NCBI GenBank assembly: GCA_949825045.1
Contig: OX463809.1
Coordinates: forward strand, 4,367,501-4,431,500
DNA length: 64,000 nt
Direction of reading: 5' to 3'
Source: Argyresthia goedartella
Taxonomy: Eukaryota > Arthropoda > Insecta > Lepidoptera > Argyresthiidae
Under the pieces are notes generated by a model that saw nothing but the letters and a program-made list of their open reading frames with translations, was not told the origin of the DNA and did not search any database. Position 1 is the first letter of the stretch. Each line of letters begins with the position of its first letter. A program made the translations under genes and the position numbers. Below, piece after piece: positions 1 through 10,645 of the stretch.

Positions 1-357
1 CCACCGTACAATGGTAGGGATGGTGCTGAGTAAATGGTTTGGATTTAACATAGCAAAATGTTGTTACAAAGTTATTGGTGCGGCTACTTTCACACTCCAT
101 GTACGTAACCAGGTGATCATAAGTTTGTAAGTGGTATTGAAAGAATTGTTGTATGGGAGCCCCCTTAAATATTAATTTCATTCTGTTTTTTAGTATTTGT
201 TGTTATAGCGGCAACAGAAATACATCATCTGTGAAAATTTAATCTGTCTAACTATCACGGTTCTGAGATACAGCCTGGTGACCGACGGACGGACGGACGG
301 ACAGCGGAGGCTTAGTAATAGGGTCCCGTTTGGCACCATTCGGGTACGGAATCCTAA
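1..357 (+). repeat. Dispersed repeat family D, short form
   Basis: This is one copy of a repeat seen many times in the window. It begins near a 'caatggtagggatgg' head, runs through a 'gttattggtgcggctac' core and a (gacg)n run, and ends with 'cattcgggtacggaatcc'. A nearly matching copy lies on the opposite strand at about 16,190-16,585. No protein is encoded. The class (SINE, MITE or LINE tail) is not decided by the sequence; the left end may lie outside the window. Confidence 0.75.
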
Positions 358-1019
358 AAAATACTGAAATATGTATAAGTTCGAGTTTACTAGTAACCTA
401 TCCTATAGTATAAGAAATAGGTAACATAAATGTCGCAGAGAAATGGCCAGAGAGCCAAAAACGTATTTTCCCTAGCCCCAGCCGAAGCTATCGTAATCGT
501 AACACATAGGCGTATGCGCAGGCCGCATTGTGAACGATTTATGACCGCCGGGTTATGGCTTAGAGTTATTTTTATGAAAACATCGTTTGTCCTCACATAA
601 AACTCACGTTTATTTATTGGGTTCCCGTCAAGCGACACAGCACAACTATATTGTATGTTTTTATTCAACGGCTGCAGTATTGTTTTTGGCCCGCTTTTAC
701 GTTCGGTTTTACAGTATCGTAGTTGTTTCGTTTTACCTGAAATTCGTTGAGTGCTGCTAACTACTTATACAGGGTGGCATTGAATCAGCTGACCATATTT
801 TGGGGAAAATAAGTCTGTAGTAAATTTAAACAGGTGATCGGGTCAATGTACTGAAAGACGAAAACATCTTTTCATTCGCGACGAAAGTTGTACATATTGG
901 TGGGTGGGTACTATCATACCCCAAAATATAGTCAGCTAATTAAATGTCTAAATGCGTAAATGCTATAAGATATCTCCCGCTAGCCTTTGAGGACAATATT
1001 ACAACACACACACATTTAC
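358..1019. repeat. Non-coding stretch with a small inverted-repeat element (about 770-942)
   Basis: No gene is supported. Within it, 782-806 and 917-941 are imperfect inverted repeats of about 25 bp (core 'atattttgggg' and 'ccccaaaatat'), following a 'tatacagggtg' motif. A related 'tacagggtgtaac' element lies at about 33,553-33,790. This is consistent with a small non-autonomous DNA transposon. Confidence 0.5.
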
Positions 1020-1033
1020 GTGACGACCTATGA

Positions 1034-1225
1034 GGCGCGGCGGTTGTGGCTCTGCCTACCATGCGAGAGGTCCCGGGTTCGAACCCCGGCTGGGGATAAA
1101 GAAAGAAGAAACCCCAGGCCTCGGATGTTTATGTGTGTGATGTCGCTGTTTCTGTTTCCCACGACACAGGATATCCTAGTGTGGGGTCAGTAGCAATGTA
1201 CGTGCCTGTACATAAATGTTTAAAA
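1034..1225 (+). repeat. SINE family A copy
   Basis: This is a tRNA-derived SINE. The head reads 'ggttgtggctctgcctacc' and carries a pol III B box, GGTTCGAACCC, near 1076. The body contains 'atcctagtgtggggtcag'. Other copies lie at 20,246-20,450 (+), 6,752-6,950 (-) and 56,990-57,165 (-), with a truncated one at 32,541. It is not a functional tRNA gene: the head continues into a non-tRNA body, and it is repeated. Confidence 0.8.
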
Positions 1226-1464
1226 ACAAAAAAAAACTGTCTTCTTTGTTCATGTTAACCGCAGTTATTCAAAATTCCCTTTGATAGGGGGCCAGCCTAT
1301 TGCAGTAGGATGGAACAACATGGAAAGTTAATATTAACAATTAATTAATTCGTTGATAGCGCTGAAAAATCATTTATTTATTTATTTATATTACTCCATT
1401 TATAACTACCACTGTTGTTAACTTAACCTAATACGTTTGGTACATTTAACCTCTTGAGTACCTG

Positions 1465-1565
1465 CATTAGCTAACGCCACTTTTCCGTTTTAGTTTTTAA
1501 ATTTTATTACCATGGCATGGTTCAAAATAGCGACCCGTCCCAACTACCTCCGGGTTTTGAGAGGT
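1465..1565 (+). repeat. Short dispersed module, also at 21,365-21,470
   Basis: The segment around 'cgccacttttccgtt' followed by 'aaattttattaccat' and a 'cgacccgtccca' motif recurs near 21,365-21,470 in the same orientation. A weaker relative is near 12,150. It is probably the edge of an older repeat; no coding capacity. Confidence 0.5.
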
Positions 1566-1579
1566 TAATCTAATTTAAC

Positions 1580-1975
1580 CACACACGTATCATAAACCCT
1601 CTTTACTGCGTTCAAAAACCGCACGTTACGATCAGCATTATGTTAAACTACTTGGTAAAAACTCGTTTCGTATCTGGAAAACTACACATTATGGTCATTA
1701 TGTGTAGTTTTTCTACATATAATGACATTCAAATTTCGAACGCCGACGCCCACCCGCGTGCCGTCCCTAGTTTGTTTGTGAAGTTGGTACTGACATTCAA
1801 ATTTCGAACGCCGACGCCCGCCTGCGTGAAGTTGGTACTAAAGAACAAGCTAAACAACTGCAGAGCTACAATGCCGGTCAAACATGCGGTTCCTGAACAC
1901 ATCAAAGAGAGTACATAATTAGGCATTATGCAGCAGTCACATAAACTACTATTAACGCAGTATTTACATATTTAT
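1580..1975 (+). repeat. MITE family E copy
   Basis: The left edge has 'cgtatcataaaccctcttt'; the right side has 'gaacacatcaaagagag', an imperfect inverted match to the left edge of sister copies. Internal landmarks are 'gaacgccgacgcccgcctg' and 'gaagttggtact'. These occur twice here (about 1,722-1,788 and 1,789-1,838), an internal tandem duplication. A small hairpin with 'aaaactacacat' arms sits at about 1,677-1,710. Sister copies lie at 5.47-6.33, 23.94-24.37 and 30.34-30.69 kb. Short reading frames here are not conserved and are not genes. Confidence 0.65.
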
Positions 1976-2339
1976 AACATATTTTATCATTTATTTGTAA
2001 CATCATTAATAGTATCCCGATATGCTTCGAAAAGTAGTTCCTTTTCCCTTATACAACATGCCATTATTACAACATGCCCTTATTAAAACCTACGAGAACG
2101 TAATAATGCCGGGAAGATTCTTCGCCCTACGAATTCCGCAATTAAGAGATGGCCCGTCCTAAAGCACCCCTTATCTGTGGCCCTTAATAGGGACTAAGTA
2201 TCCACAAATTGATATTAAAATATTATGCACCCGTCCTAATGGCGAAAAAGCTTTTGCCGCTACCTACATAAAAGTTATTTTTTTTTGTTGTGGAGAGTTG
2301 TTTACGCTACATGTTCATGTATAAGTAGGAACAATATGG

Positions 2340-2460
2340 AAAAACCGGTCAAGTGCGAGTCTAAATCGCGCACGAAGGGTTCCTTACCACCGTTCAATGG
2401 AAGCGATGGTGTGGAGTGAATAGTTTGGGTTTTACACAGCAAAATATTTTCCTTCATTAA
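2340..2460 (+). repeat. Family D head fragment
   Basis: It starts with 'aaaaccggtcaagtgcgag' and 'cgaagggttcc', the head of the family D repeats also seen at 25,588. The body is lost. The flanking 1,976-2,339 and 2,461-3,370 hold nothing I can identify. Confidence 0.6.
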
Positions 2461-3374
2461 AAAAATCACGAAACGCACCCAACTTGCTTGTTAAGGCGCT
2501 ACCTCGTCCGTTACTCCAGGCGGAAAGACCCGCAGTGTGAGAGGGACGGAATCGGGAAAAAAAACATAACGTAGCGCTAAGCCACAGAAAATTTGTTTAA
2601 AAATAAACTACGCTATTTTGCTAAAAAGTTTTTTAAGGAGATTTACAAATACATAATATCTACATTTTTAACGCAGTTCCACAATGAAATTAGTTAGGAT
2701 TTCAGAATTACAGGAAAAAATAAAACAATTTAGAGGTATATTCGTATTTTAATTCTATCAAGAAAATTTCATTCAATCGCGTATTCTTTCAGTGAGAATC
2801 TTAATCAAATACTCAATAAACGTTAACCCAAAAATCAAATCTATAGATGACTTCATGGTGGATTAAATGGCTTCGAAAAAAAACCCCAAGATTTCGTATC
2901 ACCTTAAAAAAATTCGACGCACGAATCGACCCGTATGTTGTTATATTGGACACGCAAGGCATTCAGAGCCTTCAGCTTATAACTGACCCATAGGCTGCAT
3001 GTGTAGAATGTTTGACAGTAGGACTTAAACAAAGTATTTTTGACTTGTCTTGAACATTTTGCAAACCTACGAGCCAGCATATTACCTCTGACAGCCAACG
3101 TTTGCGCTCCCTTTCAATATAAGTATCCTGCGATATAATGTTACCGAGATATCTGAAATGGTTGACCCTAATGAGATTAGCCCCCTTTAAGATACATATT
3201 CAGGAGTCTTGTTACAAGATCGAAAAACCATATAGACACTCTTCTTCACATAATATCGAAGGCCGTGGCTCTCAGCGTAACTCTCGCACACACTTAATTA
3301 TTTCCGCATTGCACTAATCGAGGGGGCGAGCAACGTCGTGTAGTCTGCATAATTTATGTTGTTAATACGTACAA

Positions 3375-3429
3375 TACGATTAAAATCAGTTAAAAATTCG
3401 GCTTTTCTCGTATATCATCGCCTAAATCC

Positions 3430-3460
<31 letters not shown>

Positions 3461-3526
3461 AATGAGAGATGAGGGATTCACGACAATTTCCGAGGTTGGC
3501 CGAATCGTTAACTGATTTTAATCGTA
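3375..3526. repeat. Small inverted-repeat element containing a (CT)n microsatellite
   Basis: Perfect 19-bp arms TACGATTAAAATCAGTTAA (3,375-3,393) and its complement (3,508-3,526) flank about 115 bp. A pure CT run lies at about 3,432-3,461. The arms extend imperfectly through 'aattcgg' and 'ccgaat'. This fits a MITE remnant in which a dinucleotide repeat expanded. Confidence 0.6.
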
Positions 3527-3595
3527 GTGTACCGATTATGTACCGATGAGATAATTAATTTACCTTATCTTATTTAAGTAACTTATCGGAAGTTT

Positions 3596-3848
3596 CATGT
3601 TTCGGATGACACGTCATGCTGTAGGTCCCGGCTGCTATCGCTACATGCTAGAAGTTGCCGTAAAACCGCTCCATCAGCCCGCACTGAGCCAGCGTGGTGG
3701 AGTATGGCTCTTACTCGTATCCGGGTGAAGGCCTGTGCCCCTCAGTGGGGACGTTAACTATTTATATTTATTCATGACGTTCATTAAGTCTCAATTTTTG
3801 TGCCATTATGAATAAAAATCTTTGAACTGAACTGAACTGAACTGAACT
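3596..3848 (+). repeat. SINE family C copy, 3' part, with (GAACT)n tail
   Basis: It contains 'ggtcccggctgctatcgct', 'actgagccagcgtggtgga' and 'actcgtatccgggtgaagg'. These are shared with copies at 17,780, 22,590 (-), 24,445 (-) and 48,144. It ends with 'aataaaaatctttgaactg' and about five GAACT units, a typical tail of retrotransposon-mobilised sequence. The tRNA-like head seen at 48,144 is absent here. Confidence 0.65.
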
Positions 3849-4162
3849 ATATTTATGAGCTATATTTATTTATTTATAAGCATAGAGCTTTTGTGGTACA
3901 CGCAGTGGTGTGTATCACAAATGTCTCACTGTGTTTGTAGAATCATCTGTCACTGTCAATTTGTAGAATCTAATAATAATGTATGTTTTGTGTTACAGGC
4001 CGACAACCAACAAAAAACAATAAAGTGTGGCAGTTCTAGAACGTTATAATGTTATCTAAAATCTACCAGTAACAAAATTAAAATAGTGCCCCGCCAGCTT
4101 CCATCGGGGGGCAGAGGCAAAATAGTGTCGACAAATACTAGTAAAAATCAAATTAATTATGA

Positions 4163-4470
4163 ATAAAATCTTTCAAGTGTGGGTCGGACTCGTACACGAA
4201 GGTTTCCGTACCATCAGAAAAGACAATTTAACCACTAAAAATAATAAAAGAAAAAGAAAATAATATCATGTCCGAACGTGGATTCGAACATAGAACTTAA
4301 AGATTGGTCAACCGATATCAAGCCAATTGAGCCACCATAACCATGTTGATAAACCACTGGAGATTTTGAAATTGCCATTTGAGCAATTGAAAAAATTGCC
4401 GAGTTTCTGTGACATACTGACGGACAGACAGACAGACAGACTTGATGAAACTATGTATAAGCGTTTATTG
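4163..4470 (+). repeat. Family D copy, 5' portion
   Basis: Begins with 'caagtgtgggtcggactcg' and contains a tRNA-like 'ggattcgaac' segment near 4,281 and a 'gacggacagacagacagac' run near 4,420. The matching 3' end ('tgcccttcggatacggaac') lies at 4,840-5,025, separated by a retrotransposon tail. Confidence 0.5.
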
Positions 4471-4639
4471 TTTCTCTACGGAAGTTCAAGATTAATGTTC
4501 AAGACTCAATGTTCAAGATTACTTAAATGACGGGATTGTATGGGATTCATTTAGATCAACACATACACAACGCTGTTAATAATTTTGTAATATTGTAAAC
4601 TCCTGCTTATTAATAATAATAATTAATATTGTAATATTT

Positions 4640-4806
4640 GTATTAGTTAAGCACAACCAGTTTTTAAAAGAGATCTAAAAATCAATCTCTGGGAGTTTCT
4701 ACGCCCTTCTTCTCCCACAGTGGTCCAATGTAGAGAAGAGGCAAAAAATGACGTTTGCTAAGTATATGTAAATATCTACAGTAATAAAGAACTTTGACTT
4801 TGACGA
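4640..4806 (+). mobile_element. 5'-truncated non-LTR retrotransposon tail
   Basis: Ends with 'aataaagaactttgacttt', a polyadenylation-like signal followed by a short TTTGAC tandem tail. That is the usual 3' end of 5'-truncated CR1/Jockey-group copies. It contains no coding sequence. It lies between two family D pieces and may have inserted into that repeat. Confidence 0.5.
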
Positions 4807-4839
4807 AATCTACGATCACATTTGAACCATGACATAGTT

Positions 4840-5025
4840 TTTTTATATCGCGGGGGTTATACCCCCTTTAATTTAGAAAATATCTGTGAACATTAGAACT
4901 CTCTTCCTTTTTATTTCCATGACGTAAGGCCCGCTGACGGACGGACAGACAAACGGACAGATGGACAACAGGGGCTTAATAATAGGGTCCCGTTTAGTGC
5001 CCTTCGGATACGGAACCCTATAACA
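4840..5025 (+). repeat. Family D 3' end
   Basis: Contains a 'ctgacggacggacagac' run and ends with 'cccttcggatacggaaccc', matching the ends of the other family D copies. The open frame continuing to about 5,440 has no recognisable domain and overlaps repeat sequence, so it is not called. Confidence 0.6.
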
Positions 5026-5465
5026 TTAGATACTCTTATTGAAATGTTCACACACACATAACCAAGAAACGTTTCTAAATCTTCCCAGTTGGGCAAAAAA
5101 CGCCTATTTCCCAAGGTTTTTGGGACACCATATGATTGGTACACCTTTTACGCCAGTTGTTGAACACTTATTTTCCTTTTTTTACCAAGATCGGTATCAC
5201 AAAGAAACCTCAGCAATGCCTACGGGTCTTGAAAATGCCCCCGAACCCTTCCTAGCAAGTCCGAGTAGTCGTCTAACAAAGATTAATACGTGGAAACTGC
5301 TTCGCCGGCCAAGCCGGGTGATTAAGAACGTCCGCGGAACTGGGGCCGATAAAAATTCGGGACACCCTGTAAATCAAGGCATTATACGGGCGCTGCTGCG
5401 TTCTTATGGGCGCCTGGTACTCTTGGGATTGTGTGGTTAATAAAAAACATGCTATTTAGTTATTT

Positions 5466-5552
5466 GATGTTGTTAAATAGTAGTTTATGTGACTGCTACA
5501 TAATGCATTAGGCATTATGTAGCAGTCACTTAAACTACTATTTAACAACATC
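5466..5552. repeat. Near-perfect 41-bp palindrome, 5-nt loop
   Basis: Arms at 5,466-5,506 and 5,512-5,552 are reverse complements with one mismatch; the loop is ATTAG. The same sequence ('gcagtcac..aaactacta') occurs singly at the ends of other family E copies (1,930, 6,310, 23,935). The hairpin therefore looks like a family E end duplicated in inverted orientation. Confidence 0.85.
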
Positions 5553-6335
5553 ATATTACGTACAGTTACATACACAAGTTTATCTACACACATATCATAA
5601 GCTCTCTTTAATGTTTTTCATTAACCGCATGTTTGACCGGCATTGTGGCATTGATCATTGCTTTGCAGTTGTTTAGCTTGTTCTGTAGTACCAACTTCAC
5701 AGACAAACTAGGGGTGGCACGCAGGCGGGCGTCGGCGTTCGAAATTTGAATGTCATAATTTGACAAATTTTGGTACATTATGGTCATAATGATCAATATT
5801 CAGATAAGAAATGAGTTTTTACCACGAAGTTTATCATTATGATGGTCGTAACGTGTGGTTTTTGGACGCAGTAAAGAGTCAGTCACCGAAAAATCTTTAT
5901 CTACATACGTACCATAAACCCTCTTTACTGCATCCAAAAACCGCACGTTATGACCAGCATAATTATATACTACTTTGTAAAAACAAATTTTTTATCTGAA
6001 TATTGATACAATACGACCATAATGTATCAATATTTCGATATATTATGACATTCAAATGTCGATCGCCGACGCCCGCCTGCATGCCGCCCCTCGTTTGTCT
6101 GTGAAGTTGGTACTACCGAACAAGCTAAACAAGAGCACAGAAATGATCAATGCCACAATGCCGGTCGAACATGCGGTTCCTGAACACATCAAAGAGAACT
6201 TATGATATGTGCGTAGATAAACTAGTGTATTTACTGTACATAATTAGGCATTCAAACTCTCGAGTGATATTATTACACATTGCACTCTCGAGTTTTAAGA
6301 CACTCCATTATATATCAGTCACATAAACAACTACT
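5553..6335. repeat. Two family E MITEs head to head
   Basis: 5,553-5,870 is a minus-strand copy and 5,885-6,335 a plus-strand copy. They meet around 5,870-5,890, where 'ggtttttggacgcagtaaa' is answered by 'tttactgcatccaaaaacc'. The pair forms an inverted duplication of nearly 900 bp when the hairpin at 5,466 is included. The core motifs are as at 1,580. A short 'actctcgag' repeat pair lies at about 6,260-6,300. Confidence 0.65.
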
Positions 6336-6751
6336 ATTATCCTTAAACCCAATTTTTTTTCTTGAATCTTTCCAATTCCTCTCGCAGAAAGCGATAAAAT
6401 AAATGTCATTTTGCAGTCCGCCATCTTGCATCCGTGAGGTTCCCGCTATTTGTTACGTCAAATGACAGATCGCACGCGGTCCGCTCGCGCGGCAAAGATG
6501 CCAAGAGTGCATTACTCATCGGAGCGCAGTCAATGGAAGATGATGGCTTTTTGTGACACTGTTGAAATCTGGGCTAGATTTTATTTAACACCGGTTTTCT
6601 GCTATTACGACTGTAATGCAATCAATTGACGTATTCAGCTAATTGCTGTTCAATTTTATCTCTTTAACACTGACTTACAGAAACTACCTTTAAATTTTAA
6701 AGTCCCACAACACGTTAATAGGCGTAACGTCAAGGCGTGTGAACTTCCAAG
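6336..6751. other. Non-coding, nothing identified
   Basis: Unique-looking sequence with a more GC-rich patch at 6,420-6,540. No open frame, splice-bounded exon, tRNA or repeat match inside the window could be supported. Confidence 0.4.
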
Positions 6752-6950
6752 AACATTATGAAATGTATACACACAGGCACATACATTGCTTCTGGCTCCA
6801 CACTAGGATACCCTGTGTCATGGGAACCAGAAACATCACACACCTATAACCATTCACGACCTAGGGACATTGTTTTCTTTATCCCCAGCCGTGAATCGAA
6901 CCCGGGATCTCTCACAACCGCGGCACCACAGAGATCATCATTAAGCTATA
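6752..6950 (-). repeat. SINE family A copy
   Basis: On the minus strand the head is degraded but keeps a B-box-like GGTTCGATTC and a 'ggggataaagaaaacaat' segment, followed by the 'ggtatcctagtgtgga' body. See 1,034 for the family. The following 6,951-7,870 holds no gene I can identify. Confidence 0.7.
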
Positions 6951-7875
6951 TTTTTGTTGTATCAAAAAATCAACATTGTATAGAACTGACACGCCATTAA
7001 TGTTTGTCGGGACTTTAAAATTTAAAGATTGTTTCTGAAACTGGTCGTTAGAGTCATGTCTGCTGAGGAGGCGATGTCAATATTGTTAGTCAGTATTGAG
7101 ACTGCTAAAATGTTTTCAGTGGAATTCTGGTACTAGGTAATATTTGTTCGGTGTTTCTGGGGGTGGCCCATATGAAAACAACATACATAAGAATATTTCA
7201 GACATCTCATTTAAGTATCCCAATCGGATAACTAGGTCATTTTATTACTCGTTAAACACAATACCCTAATTAATGCTTTTCACACCAAGAAACATTTAAA
7301 TTCACAATTTTATATCATATCCGGCAAGATTTCCCTATCAGAGATGCGAAGCCTGCCTGGCTTACCGGCTGCCCGGCGGCGGCGGGCGATGACAGCCAGC
7401 CAGCTCAGCGCAGTCCTGTGCAAATTGCCCGGCTTATTAAAAGTAATTTAACTTCGCCAACTCTCAGTAAATAAACGCAGGTGTGGCTAATGGCGGGAGT
7501 CGAACGTAAGGTTTTCTCTGTCAATGTCACGTGATGCTAATTGAGAGGGCGACTCAGTTTGGTTCTATGGAAAATAATCAGCCCTTTCTTCAATGTTTTT
7601 TTTTGTAATGGCTCATAGAAACTTTTTGGACGGGAAATCTGGTCTATAGAAAGATAAAAAATATTGATGAAATAGTTCCAAAAACATGGTCAGAAACTAT
7701 AAAATTAATGTTGATCAGATAACATAGGAATAGAAAAAGAGATGCAAGATTGTATTATAGAAGTCGGAGTAACCGTGACGAACGAAGTAAATAGAATAAA
7801 TATTAGTTAAAAAAAAAGGTTTTAAAGGTAAAAATCACCTTTTATTCATACTTCGTTTTGTCGTTTACCTTTTTA

Positions 7876-8610
7876 GGGTTCCGTACCCGAACGGTGTCAT
7901 AGGGGACCCTATTACTAAGCCTCCGCTGTCTGCTTGTTTGTCCGTCTGTCACCGGGGACCCTATTACTAAGCCTCCGCTGTCTGCTTGTTTGTCCGTCCG
8001 TCTGTCACCGGGCTCTACCAGATCAACCGCAATATATAGAGAGCTGAAAATTTAACAAATGTGATGTATTTCTATTGCCGCTATAACAATCAAGAGATTA
8101 CTTGTGTGGCCATTTTCTTAGCCATTTTGTTTAATTGTTTATCGGTGAACTGAACTGGACTATACCGATTTTATCGGAAAATATCTTTAATTGCGGGTAT
8201 AGAGTTTTGTGCTTATATAGTTGCTTGTTATTCTACGATTAATAATTGCTCATTCAAATTATATTAAGTTTTTTATCATATTTGATTTCATTTCTGTAGC
8301 TAAGTTACTCAATTTCTATCCACTTCCGGTTTCAATGAGCAAAGAGTTTTGTTAACCTAAGTATATAATTCAAAACTTACTTACCACATACACAAAACTC
8401 TTTTTTAATGTTTCGATGTATGGTCTTGAATGTAGTCCTACCTAGTATTTCATATTTTATTATCAAAAATTAAAAAGGTATACTCATACAAAATTCTGTC
8501 GATTTACGTTTTTTCTTGTACAATGGTGTAAGAGTTTCAGTTATCTGAGGTGGGTTCCCTACCTGTGCGGGTCCGACGTCCTACTCGCACTTGACCGGTT
8601 TTATTGTTAA
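7876..8610 (-). repeat. Family D copy, long form, with internal 52-bp duplication
   Basis: Starts (on plus) with 'gggttccgtacccgaacgg' and ends near 'gcacttgaccggtttta'. The block beginning 'ggggaccctattactaagc' is present twice in tandem, at 7,902 and 7,954. The middle ('caatttctatccacttccg') is shared with 46,488-47,040 and, inverted, with 25,588-26,398. Region 8,611-8,949 has no supported feature. Confidence 0.75.
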
Positions 8611-8949
8611 CTATCGACGTCGACTACCTCACTACAAAATGGCCATTAAACTTGACATGGACTACTGTCCATGTCATGTTCTACTGAACTAGAAGAAACT
8701 TCTCATACTAATGCTCCTCTAAAAACCATAGTTTTTTCGCCGAGTCATTTCCACATTTCGACGCCTACACCCAAGCCTCTAATTCCAATAACCACTCACA
8801 TTGTCTCCAAATACCCATCAACCCGCAGCCATCACAGGTACTTGCGCCGACTTTATGATCCCCTAGCCGATGTGACGTACCCGGCGAGGTCTTTATCAGC
8901 GGCAGTCAACGCGTTAACTGTTATCTCGGCTTACTGATGGTGATTCATG

Positions 8950-10529
8950 TCGTGAGTGACGTAGAAGGGTTTACGACCACGGGCTCCAGCTGAATGAGGA
9001 GACGGGAGGGAAAGGGCTATACAATGCGCGGTGAAATCGTCGCTGTTTCGAGTATTTGGGTTTTTTGTTATGGATTGGTTTGCTAATTTAATAATATCGC
9101 GCCTAATCTTTTCTTATACGTAGTGGCAGAGTAACTCTCACGTTTATGCAGTTATGCAACTGTATTTATATATACTGCAGAGTTTCTGGTCATGAGTGAC
9201 GTAGAAGGGTTTACGACCACGGGCTCCAGCTGAATGAGGAGACGGGAGGGAAAGGGCTATACAATGCGCGGTGAAATCGTCGCTGTTTCGAGTATTTGGG
9301 TTTTTTGTTATGGATTGGTTTGCTAATTTAATAATATCGCGCCTAATCTTTTCTTATACGTAGTGGCAGAGTAACTCTCACGTTTCATAATTCATAATTT
9401 CTTTATTGCACACAACTAATATATGGACAACAAGACTTACATAAAAATAGTGTACAAAGGCGAGCTTATCTCTAATAAGAGATCTCTTCCAGCAAACCAA
9501 ATAAACGTTTATGCAGTTATGCAACTGTATTTATATATACTGCAGAGTTTCTGGTCATGAGTGACGTAGAAGGGTTTACGACCACGGGCTCCAGCTGAAT
9601 GAGGAGACGGGAGGGAAAGGGCTATACAATGCGCGGTGAAATCGTCGCTGTTTCGAGTATTTGGGTTTTTTGTTAAGGATTGGTTTGCTAATTTAATAAT
9701 ATCGCGCCTAATCTTTTCTTATACGTAGTGGCAGAGTAACTCTCACGTTTATGCAGTTATGCAACTGTATTTATATATACTGCAGAGTTTCTGGTCATGA
9801 GTGACGTAGAAGGGTTTACGACCACGGGCTCCAGCTGAATGAGGAGACGGGAGGGAAAGGGCTATACAATGCGCGGTGAAATCGTCGCTGTTTCGAGTAT
9901 TTGGGTTTTTTGTTAAGGATTGGTTTGCTAATTTAATAATATCGCGCCTAATCTTTTCTTATACGTAGTGGCAGAGTAACTCTCACGTTTATGCAGTTAT
10001 GCAACTGTATTTATATATACTGCAGAGTTTCTGGTCCTGAGTGACGTAGAAGGGTTTACGACCACGGGCTCCAGCTGAATGAGGAGACGGGAGGGAAAGG
10101 GCTATACAATGCGCGGTGAAATCGTCGCTGTTTCGAGTATTTGGGTTTTTTGTTAAGGATTGGTTTGCAATTTGGTAATTTAATAATATCGCGCCTAATC
10201 TTTTCTTATACGTAGTGGCAGAGTAACTCTCACGTTTATGCAGTTATGCAACTGTATTTATATATACTGCAGAGTTTCTGGTCATGAGTGACGTAGAAGG
10301 GTTTACGACCACGGGCTCCAGCTGAATGAGGAGACGGGGGGGAAAGGGCTATACAATGCGCGGTGAAATCGTCGCTGTTTCGAGTATTTGGGTATTTTGT
10401 TAAGGATTGGTTTGCTAATTTAATAATATCGCGCCTAATCTTTTCTTATACGTAGTGGCAGAGTAACTCTCACGTTTATGCAGTTATGCAACTGTATTTA
10501 TATATACTGCAGAGTTTCTGGTCATGCTC
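8950..10529. repeat. Tandem array of six 240-bp units
   Basis: The motif 'gtgacgtagaagggtttac' recurs at 8,956, 9,196, 9,561, 9,801, 10,041 and 10,288. Spacings are 240, 365, 240, 240 and 247 bp. The 365-bp spacing is explained by an insertion at 9,386-9,510, and the 247-bp one by a 7-bp expansion near 10,170. Units differ by only a few bases ('gttatgg' in the first two, 'gttaagg' later), so expansion is recent. Each unit ends with 'ctgcagagtttctggtcat'. The last unit runs directly into the module at 10,530. No long open frame crosses the units. Confidence 0.95.
9386..9510 (-). mobile_element. 119-bp 5'-truncated non-LTR tail inserted in array unit 2
   Basis: Relative to the other array units, 125 bp are added here. 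ACGTTT is duplicated at 9,380-9,385 and 9,505-9,510, a 6-bp target-site duplication. Read on minus, the insert is 'ggtttgctggaagagatc', a hairpin ATCTCTTATTAGAGAT, then 'cgcctttgtacac', 'gtgcaataaag' and an ATTATGAATTATGA tail. The same sequence forms the 3' end of the RT pseudogene at 59,277-59,400, so this is a dead-on-arrival copy of that family. Confidence 0.85.
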
Positions 10530-10645
10530 ACTAAAATGTCTTTGCTTGCGGCGGCTCTGTGTAGCGGGTAGCTCCCCTCACTCAAATATGGCGAGGGGGG
10601 TGACGGTGCACAAGTCATACTCGTGAACGGGTGCTGCTTGTATTA
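10530..10645 (+). repeat. GC-rich dispersed module H, joined to the 240-bp array
   Basis: The segment 'ctttgcttgcggcggctct' to 'cgggtgctgctt' matches, on the opposite strand, 59,857-59,975. Homology at the second site continues into 'agagtttatggtcatgct', which is the end of the 240-bp array unit. The array therefore appears to have grown from the flank of this dispersed element. Confidence 0.7.

Noticed and set aside
5039..5440. 133-codon plus-strand ORF as a gene
   Set aside because: Starts in family D repeat sequence, low similarity to any family I know, no supporting context.
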